Part shown: piece by piece, positions 7,344-13,708 of the stretch
Position numbering within the stretch: position 1 is the first letter of the stretch
Layout of the letters: each line of letters opens with the position of its first letter
From: JAISGQ01 sp045604945
GTDB lineage: Bacteria > Bacillota > Clostridia > Oscillospirales > Acutalibacteraceae
DNA length: 17,379 nt
Assembly (NCBI GenBank): GCA_045604945.1
Contig: JAZUPA010000066.1
Span: 1 to 17,379, forward strand
Direction of reading: 5' to 3'
Notes under the pieces: model-generated
Databases searched by the model: none
What the model saw: only the letters and a program-made list of their open reading frames with translations
What the model was told of the DNA's origin: nothing
Position numbers and translations under genes: made by a program

Positions 7344-7372
7344 TGCAGAACAGACCCTGAGTCTGTTCTGCA
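7344..7372 (-). terminator. Terminator after the 74-aa membrane protein
   Basis: A perfect 11-bp hairpin (TGCAGAACAGA / TCTGTTCTGCA, 7-base loop) directly follows the stop at 7377. On the minus strand it is followed by TATTATTTTTAT, giving a U-rich tail. It separates this gene from the secA promoter. Confidence 0.8.
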
Positions 7373-7376
7373 CAGG

Positions 7377-7601
7377 TTACTTATCGTCGCCGCCGTTTTC
7401 TCTGCCGCGCCTGCCGTCCCAGCGGAAGGTAAGGGCTGCGGTGATTATTCCAAGCAGCACCGAGGCGGCAAGACAGGAAACGGATACGCATCCTCTGCCG
7501 TCGCCGGCGATGCCGGCAGCAAGAAGGAATGCGGTGACCGACCACAGTATGATTTTTGCTGCAATGATGCCCCGCGGGGTGGATTTTCTTTTTCCTGACA
7601 T
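7377..7601 (-). CDS. Small membrane protein (74 aa)
   Basis: The start at 7601 (MSGKRKSTPRGIIAAKIILW) is preferred over an upstream in-frame ATG (7676) because the protein then has a basic cytoplasmic start and two membrane helices (about residues 12-30 and 38-57). The tail is basic, then acidic (RWDGRRGRENGGDDK). A ribosome site AGAGGT lies about 10 nt upstream. No family is recognised. A frame on the opposite strand covers the same bases, but hydrophobic composition, the basic-before-membrane pattern and the terminator just downstream favour the minus strand. Confidence 0.55.
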   Translation of the reverse strand: MSGKRKSTPRGIIAAKIILWSVTAFLLAAGIAGDGRGCVSVSCLAASVLLGIITAALTFRWDGRRGRENGGDDK

Positions 7602-7740
7602 GGCTGCTGAAACCTCTTTCCGAAAGAGAATTGATAAGGCTGATTGTATTATATCATCGGAGGCGCCGGGCTTCAATGAAAATACAGTGATGTGTTTTGG
7701 AAAGATGAAGGAGAGAATAATAATTTTTTGCGTTAAAATG

Positions 7741-7769
7741 TTGACCTTTATGGTTTTTTATGCAATAAT
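7741..7769 (+). promoter_or_regulatory. Probable promoter of the zinc-ribbon operon
   Basis: TTGACC (7741-7746), a 17-base spacer and AATAAT (7764-7769), about 80 bases before the first zinc-ribbon gene. The 5' leader holds a short hairpin around 7810-7829 (GCTGCAG / CTGCAGC). Confidence 0.55.
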
Positions 7770-7847
7770 CATTATGTACAGTAATATTCTGCAAAAATGA
7801 CGCTTGAAGGCTGCAGGGGCTCTGCAGCGACATAAAATGAGGAAAGC

Positions 7848-8618
7848 GTGGTAAATAATATGGCTGAAAACAACAATCGCTGCAAAAACTGCGGTGAGCC
7901 GTTGCGTGCAGGGGCAGAGTTCTGCACAAAATGCGGATTTTCACCGTCAATTGACTATTCTGCTGTTTCTGATGTTCCCTTCATTGCCCTTGCGCCGGTT
8001 GAAAAGCTTCCGATCCACAAGCGCATAGGAAGAGTGATCAGACTTCTTCTGGCAACCGTCGCAACGGTTGTTGTATGCATGGTTGCAATAGCGGTTGCGG
8101 TACTGGCAACCACCTCTGCGGGAGAAAATCCCTTTGTTGAGATCGAGTCAGGCATCTACGAATCCTGCGTTGAAATGATAGAGCACGTCCGCGGCGCAAA
8201 ACTGGGGGATGACATCATGGAGCAGATTGTTGAGGATAAGGGCGCTGCTGAAGGAGTCAACTTCAGAGAGGAATACAAGCAGAAGTTCAGCGCGCTGTTC
8301 AATGACGACGACGACAAGACCGTCGAGGAGCTTTACTATGTCTATGCCGGCTACGGCACATGGTTCTGCGAGTATTACGCAAAGCGCTATGAATATATGG
8401 CTGAGCACGGCGGCATCTATTCCTTCGGATATATGGACAAGGCAAAGCAGTACCGCGCTCATGCAGACTGGTGCTATGAGCAGTACCGCAAGGCAACCAC
8501 AGAGTCTGAGCTGCGCGTTATCATCAAGTATCTTGAGGATCGCGGAGTAATTGACGCAGGCACTCTTGCATCCATCGATGCAAATGCAGATTCACTGAGA
8601 AGCAAGGCTTCACAGTAA
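7848..8618 (+). CDS. Zinc-ribbon membrane protein, operon gene 1
   Basis: 256 aa. An N-terminal four-cysteine zinc ribbon (Cys12-x2-Cys15 ... Cys26-x2-Cys29) is followed by a ~35-residue linker and one membrane helix (about 64-88). A ~165-residue soluble domain follows, rich in Glu, Tyr, Lys and predicted helices (for example AKRYEYMAEHGG and KQYRAHADWCYEQYRK). The topology is probably zinc ribbon inside, soluble domain outside, but this is not certain. The GTG at 7848 is preferred because GAGG lies 5 nt upstream; the next in-frame start is an ATG at 7860, too far from that site. It is the first of three co-directed genes spaced 62 and 59 bases apart. The C-terminal domain matches no family I know; function unknown. 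Confidence 0.85.
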   Translation: MVNNMAENNNRCKNCGEPLRAGAEFCTKCGFSPSIDYSAVSDVPFIALAPVEKLPIHKRIGRVIRLLLATVATVVVCMVAIAVAVLATTSAGENPFVEIESGIYESCVEMIEHVRGAKLGDDIMEQIVEDKGAAEGVNFREEYKQKFSALFNDDDDKTVEELYYVYAGYGTWFCEYYAKRYEYMAEHGGIYSFGYMDKAKQYRAHADWCYEQYRKATTESELRVIIKYLEDRGVIDAGTLASIDANADSLRSKASQ

Positions 8619-8631
8619 TATTCGGTAATTG

Positions 8632-8645
8632 CCGGCAATGCCGGA
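8632..8645 (+). other. Short hairpin between operon genes 1 and 2
   Basis: CCGGC-AAT-GCCGG lies in the 62-base gap with no T-run after it. It may mark an mRNA processing or stability element rather than a terminator; the evidence is limited to the base pairing. Confidence 0.3.
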
Positions 8646-8680
8646 GTTGAACAAACAGATAAGTAAGGAGAAATGTAAAA

Positions 8681-9214
8681 ATGAATTGCAAGTTCTGTAA
8701 CAACTTTATCCCCGATGATGCAAAGGTATGCTCTATCTGCGGCAAGAATGTTGAAGAGGAAGCTATAGTTGCTGTTGAAGCACCTGCTGCTGAGGCACCC
8801 GCAGTTGTCGAAGCCGAAAAGAAGGCTGAGAAGGTTTACAAGAAGAAGTCCCTCAAACTTCCCTCTCTCATCATTCTCCTGGCTGTTGTTGCATTTATCG
8901 CTCTGTACACCATCGGTGACGGCGCTGCAGGCTGCGCACAGTTCAGAGGCTGGGTTGCTGACCAGACAAATCCCGGCAGCACTGCTGTTTCTGAGACAGA
9001 TAACGAAGATCCTTCCGACATCACCATCGATGTAGGCGATATGACCGACGACACAGAGAAGACAAACGCTGACGAGGGTAAGATCAATTCCATCCTCCCC
9101 GCTGTTATCGGCAACGGCGTCCCCGGTCTTGTAGGTCTTGCAGGCGTTGCACTGCTCGGCAAGAGAGTTTCCGGCAACAGAAAGGCAAAGAAGCAGGAGA
9201 CCGCTGCAAAATAA
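8681..9214 (+). CDS. Zinc-ribbon membrane protein, operon gene 2
   Basis: 177 aa. The zinc ribbon begins at residue 3 (Cys3, Cys6, Cys17, Cys20), followed by an Ala/Glu/Val-rich linker (24-52), a basic patch (VYKKKSLK) and a membrane helix (about 60-78). An acidic Asp/Thr-rich segment (about 97-130) leads to a second hydrophobic stretch (about 138-160) and a basic tail (KRVSGNRKAKKQ). The end resembles a cell-wall sorting tail in layout but has no LPxTG motif. The ribosome site AAGGAG lies 10 nt before the ATG. Codons are strongly skewed to those of highly expressed genes (ATC, CTC, GGC, AAG), much like serA in this window, so abundant expression is likely. Function unknown. Confidence 0.85.
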   Translation: MNCKFCNNFIPDDAKVCSICGKNVEEEAIVAVEAPAAEAPAVVEAEKKAEKVYKKKSLKLPSLIILLAVVAFIALYTIGDGAAGCAQFRGWVADQTNPGSTAVSETDNEDPSDITIDVGDMTDDTEKTNADEGKINSILPAVIGNGVPGLVGLAGVALLGKRVSGNRKAKKQETAAK

Positions 9215-9273
9215 GTTCTGCGGTTGATTGAAACTGTATTTTCCCATAACATTCAGTAAACGGAGGTGTTGTC

Positions 9274-9879
9274 GTGATCAGGTGTCCAAATTGCAATACA
9301 GAAAACGACAAAGAGGACCTGTTCTGTTTTTCCTGCGGAGCGCCCCTTGCCCTCAACGAAGAGAAGGCAAAGGAATCGGCAGCCGGTGACAACATACAGA
9401 GAGATCCTGACGGTTATCCCATATACGACAAGAAAAACGGCGAAGCTATGCGTGCTCAGCCCAATACTGCCCAGAGCGTTGCAGTCGGCACACGCAAGGC
9501 TATAGAAAAGGACCTCAAGGGTCTGCGCCCGATTACACGAGCTGCTTACTATGTGGTTCAGTCGGACAATACCACCTGGGTCAGAGCAGGACTTGTGCTG
9601 CTGTTTGTCGCAAGCTGCGTCGGTATTATCATGATAATCAGCGCCATATTCAACGAGATGAAGCTTCTTGTTGAATCCATGGGCATCAGCACACAGATCC
9701 AGACAGGTCTGACAGAGCTCTATGAGGGAAATCTTATTGCATATACCGAAAACCTCATCGCATATATCATTCTGCTCTTTGTGGCTATATTTGTATACAT
9801 TCTTCTCGGCAGACTGATTCTCAGAATCAAGAAGGTCAGAAGAAAGAAGAAAAAGGTCGAGCAGAAGGATATGGTCTAA
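9274..9879 (+). CDS. Zinc-ribbon membrane protein, operon gene 3
   Basis: 201 aa, starting at GTG (9274) with CGGAGGTG about 6 nt upstream. The zinc ribbon (Cys4, Cys7, Cys18, Cys21) is followed by a polar linker with RDPDGYPIYDKKNG (43-56) and two membrane helices (about 103-126 and 160-184). A ~33-residue loop separates the helices, and the protein ends in a very basic tail (KKVRRKKKKVEQK). Both ends are probably cytoplasmic. It closes the three-gene operon and is followed at once by a terminator. Apart from the zinc ribbon it is not similar to operon genes 1 and 2, so the three look like different proteins built on the same head rather than recent copies. Function unknown. Confidence 0.85.
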   Translation: MIRCPNCNTENDKEDLFCFSCGAPLALNEEKAKESAAGDNIQRDPDGYPIYDKKNGEAMRAQPNTAQSVAVGTRKAIEKDLKGLRPITRAAYYVVQSDNTTWVRAGLVLLFVASCVGIIMIISAIFNEMKLLVESMGISTQIQTGLTELYEGNLIAYTENLIAYIILLFVAIFVYILLGRLILRIKKVRRKKKKVEQKDMV

Positions 9880-9887
9880 ACTTAACC

Positions 9888-9922
9888 AAAACAGCTCTCC
9901 GCATGGCGGAGGGCTGTTTTTT
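9888..9922 (+). terminator. Terminator of the zinc-ribbon operon
   Basis: Hairpin AACAGC(T)CTCCGC-ATG-GCGGAG(G)GCTGTT followed by TTTT, just after the stop at 9879. Confidence 0.85.
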
Positions 9923-9943
9923 CGCAAAAGCAAGCCGATTTGA

Positions 9944-9972
9944 TTGACATTGCAGGACAGTTTTGTTAAACT
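9944..9972 (+). promoter_or_regulatory. Promoter of the 93-aa zinc-ribbon gene
   Basis: Perfect TTGACA (9944-9949), 17-base spacer, TAAACT (9967-9972). Its position rules out translation starts at 9963 and 9975. Confidence 0.65.
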
Positions 9973-10007
9973 TGATGGCATATGGAAGGAAAGGACAGAA
10001 GCATCGG

Positions 10008-10289
10008 ATGAGCAAGAAGAAAAAGGACGAGCTTGATGCGTCCAAAATCATCATAATTATATTTTTGCTGATAATTTTCGGAGGACCTCTTTCGTTTATC
10101 GGAATAATCATTCTTGTTGTGTATATGGTCTCAAAATCCAAGACAAAGCGGGAAATGGAAGAGAAGGCAGAGGAAGAAGCCATCCGCAGGGAGAAAGCGC
10201 TGGATGAGCGCCGCTGGACCTGCAAGAGATGCGGTGCAAATACAAAGGGCAGGATCTGCGAATACTGCGATTCCCCTTATGAGAGATAA
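10008..10289 (+). CDS. Membrane protein with C-terminal zinc ribbon (93 aa)
   Basis: The start at 10008 (MSKKKKDELDASK) is set by the promoter just upstream; AAGGA lies 12 nt before. A hydrophobic stretch (about 13-41) can form one long or two short membrane helices. It is followed by a charged Glu/Lys/Arg helix (43-68, likely coiled coil) and a C-terminal zinc ribbon with Cys72, Cys75, Cys84 and Cys87. The end DERRWTCKRCGANTKGRICE and what follows is nearly the same as in the gene at 13189, the other neighbour of the TIR gene, so the two are paralogues in their last ~35 codons. Function unknown. Confidence 0.8.
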   Translation: MSKKKKDELDASKIIIIIFLLIIFGGPLSFIGIIILVVYMVSKSKTKREMEEKAEEEAIRREKALDERRWTCKRCGANTKGRICEYCDSPYER

Positions 10290-10290
10290 A

Positions 10291-10327
10291 ACAGAAAAGC
10301 TCCGAGTTTTACTCGGAGCTTTTCTGT
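10291..10327 (+). terminator. Terminator, shared hairpin copy A
   Basis: A perfect 17-bp stem (ACAGAAAAGCTCCGAGT, loop TTT) followed by a T-rich stretch (TGTTTTAT). The inner 12-13 bp stem recurs at 13071 and 13666. Confidence 0.9.
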
Positions 10328-10484
10328 TGTTTTATCTGATATGTACAGCAAATCTGAACAAAGATACAGCCGGTAATCCTGGTGAGCGGTAAAGAATGTA
10401 TTGACATAGCACATTGGTTGCCGGAAAAAGAAACTGAAATAGAATAAAATCGCATTTGGATTTTGCAGATATGGTAAAAATATG

Positions 10485-10513
10485 TTGAAAAAACAAAACT
10501 TTAAAGCTATAAT
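10485..10513 (+). promoter_or_regulatory. SigA-type promoter of the TIR-LRR gene
   Basis: TTGAAA (10485-10490), 17-base spacer, perfect TATAAT (10508-10513). Transcription would begin about 10520, so the in-frame upstream ATG at 10482 cannot be the start and 10545 is. Confidence 0.8.
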
Positions 10514-10544
10514 GAATTTAGATATTTGTAAAAGAGGTGTGGTA

Positions 10545-13028
10545 ATGTCAACAAATTTTGGTTTTCTCTCATATAACAGAAATAAAGGATTGCCGTATCT
10601 TTTCTTTAGTTATAAATCTGAACAGAGCAGTATTGCGGCAAAGTATGCACGTTATGCGCATGAAAATGGAATAAATGTATACTATGATGATGCTCTTGAA
10701 GTAGCGGTAAACTGGGAGGGCGAGTTGCTTGAAGCGATCGAAGACGCAGACTGTAAAGGCGTCATAATGATGGTATCGGAGGCAGCATTAAAGAGTCCTC
10801 ATGTACGAAACGAAGCTAGCACTGCTAACCATTGCAGCAAGCCTATTCTTGGAGTCTATATTGAAAATGTTACAGCCGATGAACAGCCGATGAAAACATA
10901 TCTTGGAGGAATTCAAGCTGTGGATGCATGGAACATGACAGAGGAAAAGGCTCTGTCTGAAGTTCTTGAAGGAGCAAAGAAAATAATACAGGATAGCTAT
11001 ACCCCTGCGAAAGCTCTTTCTTCGGCTGATCAGTTGTTTGCAAATGCTTCGATTTTCTGGCGCAACTATAGCATGAGAAAAAAACCGTCTGATCTTGAAC
11101 GAGCAGCCAATTATTTCAGGCAGATGACCGAAAGCTACCCTGCAGACTACAGAGGTTGGCTTGGAATGGCGCAGAGTGAATGTGGTAAACATTTTGAATC
11201 AATCGATGGAGCCGTCGGGCTTCTGGAGGCTGCCGAGGATAGCTATACATACGTTATTTCTGCAGGATGTGAAAGTCTGACAAAGACTGACTTTACACAG
11301 TCAAAAAGTGAACTGTGGGAAAGATTGATAGAGTACTGCAGGCAGTTTGCGCTGCAGTGCAGTAATTCTGGAGAACTTAATGAGGTAATAGCTCAGATTA
11401 ACGGTTTGAGGGTATATCTTGACCATACTAATCCTGATATAGCAGTAGGTTACCGAAAGTTGATGGACGAGCAGTCTGAAATGCTTAGTAAAATGCGCTT
11501 AGCTGAGCAGACCGAAAAAGATCGAAAAGAAGCAGAAGAAAGGGCTGCCAGGGAGGCTGCGCAGAAAGCAGAAGAAGAAAAACGGAAAGAGGAGGAAAGG
11601 GCAAGGATAAAAAGAGAAAAAGAAATTGAAAAACAGCGCGAACTTGAGGAGATCAAAAAAACCTTTATATACGAAATAAACAATTCTCGAGTAGTCATCA
11701 AAGGATACTGGGGAAGTACAGGTTCGGTCAGCATACCTGAAAGCATTGAAGGTTTTCCGGTGACAAGCATTGCTGATAGAGCGTTTGAAAATAAGAGCAT
11801 TGTATCAGTCACTATTCCTTGCAATGTTAAGGATATTGGCAATTGTGCTTTTTGTGGATGCTCAAAATTATTAAAAATAGACATCTCATATGGTGTGCGG
11901 AAGATTGGAAATAGCGCATTTGAATCCTGCAAAAGTCTTAAGAAAATTAGTATTCCTGAAAGTGTTCAGTGTATTGACAACTATGCCTTTTACAAGTGCT
12001 CAAATCTAGAAAGTATCACTGTTCCTGCCGGTGTTCAGAACATTGGCATTGGTGCTTTTCGCGAGTGCTCAAGCTTAACAAGTGTAACTATCTCAGATGG
12101 TGTGCGGGAGATTGGAGCAGAAGCATTCAAATTTTGTACCAGCCTCAAGAGTATTAATATTCCTGCCAATGTTCAGCGTATTGGTAGTGGTACGTTTTGT
12201 GAATGCTCAGAATTATCCAGTGTCACCATTCCAAATGGTATGCAGGAGATTGGAGCAATAGCATTTAAATCCTGTACCAGTCTCAAGAGCATTGATATTC
12301 CAGATAGTGTTCAGCGTATTGGTAGCGGCGCGTTTATGGATTGTACCAATCTTAAATATGTATCTGTACCGAAACACCTGAGAAAAAATATAGGTGAGGC
12401 TGCTTTTAAGAACACTAATATCAAAGGACATCAGGCACAAGAGAATATAGCAACTGCGGTTTTAGTGATAATTGTTGCACTGATTTATATTGGAGGAGCA
12501 GTCGCACTCGGCTTTGTTCACACTCGCCCGGAGAGTTATTCGCTCGATGCATTATCTTCTTTCGCGCCGGTCAATGTCCATATTTTTGCGGCAATTGTTG
12601 GTGTGATAGCAGCTCTGTTGGTTTTTATCTTTGACTATCATCGCACGTTAGGAGCTATATTGTATAATATCGCTGTTGTGGCTGTTCAGGTGCTTGTGAT
12701 ACTGTTATATATGTGGCTCTCAGTTCCGTTGCTGACCGTGCTAGAACAATCGGTGTTGTATGTGCTTATAGTTATGTTTACATGTTATTTAGCAAAATTG
12801 CTAGGCTGTGGAAATTCGTGTACACGCTGTCTTGCATGCAAAAGCAGATATAGTTTGGATGGGATAGATGTGTGGTTGAGTTGGTTTCTGTGCGGAGGTG
12901 CGCTTTTGATGGTTTCCCTGGCACTGCTGGCTCCGGGATGGTGGGGTTTTGCACTGTACATAGCTATTCTTCCGATTTGGGTTGTTTTATATTATTTATT
13001 GCTAAACAGAGACTATTCTGAGAAATAA
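10545..13028 (+). CDS. TIR - coiled coil - LRR_5 - multi-membrane protein
   Basis: 827 aa; start supported by AGAGGTG 6 nt upstream. Residues 18-150 form a TIR domain: LFFSYKSE (19-26), GINVYYDD (42-49), NWEGELLEAI (56-65), then SEAALKSPHVRNEAS (78-92). Glu58 after Trp57 aligns with the catalytic Glu of NAD-cleaving TIR domains. Residues 155-310 are helical (AANYFRQMTESYPADYRGWL resembles a TPR-like helix pair); 315-372 is a Glu/Lys/Arg-rich coiled coil. Residues 393-625 hold ten BspA-type repeats, most exactly 23 residues (IP-x2-V-x2-IG-x2-AF-x2-C). About six membrane helices follow (634-656, 678-697, 702-728, 733-752, 776-797, 800-820), with a Cys755-x3-Cys759-x2-Cys762-x2-Cys765 cluster. 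TIR enzymes often act in phage defence; a sensor-effector role here is inference. The gene is visibly more AT-rich than its neighbours. Confidence 0.92.
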   Translation: MSTNFGFLSYNRNKGLPYLFFSYKSEQSSIAAKYARYAHENGINVYYDDALEVAVNWEGELLEAIEDADCKGVIMMVSEAALKSPHVRNEASTANHCSKPILGVYIENVTADEQPMKTYLGGIQAVDAWNMTEEKALSEVLEGAKKIIQDSYTPAKALSSADQLFANASIFWRNYSMRKKPSDLERAANYFRQMTESYPADYRGWLGMAQSECGKHFESIDGAVGLLEAAEDSYTYVISAGCESLTKTDFTQSKSELWERLIEYCRQFALQCSNSGELNEVIAQINGLRVYLDHTNPDIAVGYRKLMDEQSEMLSKMRLAEQTEKDRKEAEERAAREAAQKAEEEKRKEEERARIKREKEIEKQRELEEIKKTFIYEINNSRVVIKGYWGSTGSVSIPESIEGFPVTSIADRAFENKSIVSVTIPCNVKDIGNCAFCGCSKLLKIDISYGVRKIGNSAFESCKSLKKISIPESVQCIDNYAFYKCSNLESITVPAGVQNIGIGAFRECSSLTSVTISDGVREIGAEAFKFCTSLKSINIPANVQRIGSGTFCECSELSSVTIPNGMQEIGAIAFKSCTSLKSIDIPDSVQRIGSGAFMDCTNLKYVSVPKHLRKNIGEAAFKNTNIKGHQAQENIATAVLVIIVALIYIGGAVALGFVHTRPESYSLDALSSFAPVNVHIFAAIVGVIAALLVFIFDYHRTLGAILYNIAVVAVQVLVILLYMWLSVPLLTVLEQSVLYVLIVMFTCYLAKLLGCGNSCTRCLACKSRYSLDGIDVWLSWFLCGGALLMVSLALLAPGWWGFALYIAILPIWVVLYYLLLNRDYSEK
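12075..12350 (+). repeat. 138-base tandem duplication inside the LRR region
   Basis: Two adjacent 138-base units (12075-12212 and 12213-12350) each encode a pair of 23-residue repeats. The pairs share the patterns EIGA-x-AFK-x-CTSLKSI and VQRIGSG, showing that the repeat array grew recently by whole pairs. Confidence 0.75.
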
Positions 13029-13070
13029 TTTTGAAACAAGCTGCAGGCAACATCAATAAAATTCAAACAA

Positions 13071-13099
13071 AAAAGCTCCGAGTTTTACTCGGAGCTTTT
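13071..13099 (+). terminator. Terminator of the TIR-LRR gene, copy B
   Basis: Perfect 13-bp stem AAAAGCTCCGAGT with loop TTT. It is the same hairpin as at 10291 and 13666, with A-run before and T-run after, so it can work in both directions. Confidence 0.88.
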
Positions 13100-13125
13100 A
13101 TTGTCAGCGGTGCGATTGCTTTGCC

Positions 13126-13155
13126 TTGACAGCTGTACGGCTTCTTTGATAAAAT
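13126..13155 (+). promoter_or_regulatory. Promoter of the double zinc-ribbon gene
   Basis: TTGACA (13126-13131), 18-base spacer, TAAAAT (13150-13155), 33 bases before the ATG. Confidence 0.65.
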
Positions 13156-13188
13156 GATGCTGAAAAATCAGTTCGGAGGGAGATATAA

Positions 13189-13659
13189 ATGGGAGCACCT
13201 CACTGGGTAACCTGCGTGGAATGCGGCAGCAGATTCGATGTATCAAAAGGCGGATACTATAATCGCACAACAGGAAGATACGCCTGCAAAAAATGCGGCA
13301 AAACCGTCAGTAAGGCGGAGTATAAATACTGCGAAAACAAAAGCTGGTTTGCAAGATACTGGAAGGTGCTTATAGGCATTCTTCTGATAATGGGCGGTTA
13401 CGGAAACTGCGGCTCAGCCAATGACTCCGCGGTTTTTGGCGTGGTTGCAGGACTTGCATTGCTGGCGTGGTACTTTGTTCCGAAATATCTTGAAAAGAAA
13501 AAGGCAGATGAAGAAGCGGAACAGATCAGAAAAAGGGAAGAAGAGGAGAGAACAAAGCGGGAAAGGGAAGTTGATGAACGCCGCTGGATATGCAAAAGAT
13601 GCGGCGCTCATACAAAGGGCAGAATCTGCGAATATTGCGATTGCCCCGACGAACAGTAA
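13189..13659 (+). CDS. Membrane protein with zinc ribbons at both ends
   Basis: 156 aa, with GGAGGG 8 nt before the ATG. The N-terminal ribbon has Cys9-x2-Cys12 and Cys33-x2-Cys36 with a longer insert (FDVSKGGYYNRTTGRYA). Two membrane helices follow (about 57-74 and 80-97), then a highly charged Lys/Glu/Arg helix (100-130, likely coiled coil). The C-terminal ribbon has Cys135, Cys138, Cys147 and Cys150. The C-terminal part (from VDERRW) is nearly identical to that of the 93-aa protein at 10008, and the same terminator follows. Two helices with both zinc ribbons inside is the simplest topology. Function unknown; the flanking position suggests it belongs with the TIR protein. Confidence 0.85.
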   Translation: MGAPHWVTCVECGSRFDVSKGGYYNRTTGRYACKKCGKTVSKAEYKYCENKSWFARYWKVLIGILLIMGGYGNCGSANDSAVFGVVAGLALLAWYFVPKYLEKKKADEEAEQIRKREEEERTKREREVDERRWICKRCGAHTKGRICEYCDCPDEQ

Positions 13660-13665
13660 AAACAA

Positions 13666-13692
13666 AAAGCTCCGAGTTTTACTCGGAGCTTT
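13666..13692. terminator. Bidirectional terminator, shared hairpin copy C
   Basis: 12-bp stem AAAGCTCCGAGT, loop TTT, between the convergent zinc-ribbon (plus) and MATE (minus) genes. A-rich on one side and T-rich on the other, it can serve both. Confidence 0.85.
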
Positions 13693-13708
13693 CATTTTTG
13701 CTTATGTT

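Noticed and set aside
8474..9247. 257-aa minus-strand frame with hydrophobic parts
   Set aside because: It runs antisense to two zinc-ribbon genes that have ribosome sites, biased codons and recognisable zinc ribbons.
9253..9981. 242-aa minus-strand frame rich in Cys and Leu
   Set aside because: Antisense to the third zinc-ribbon gene and its terminator; no ribosome site or domain.
10482..10544. Longer N-terminus (21 extra residues) for the TIR protein
   Set aside because: A perfect SigA promoter overlaps this stretch and a good ribosome site precedes the ATG at 10545.
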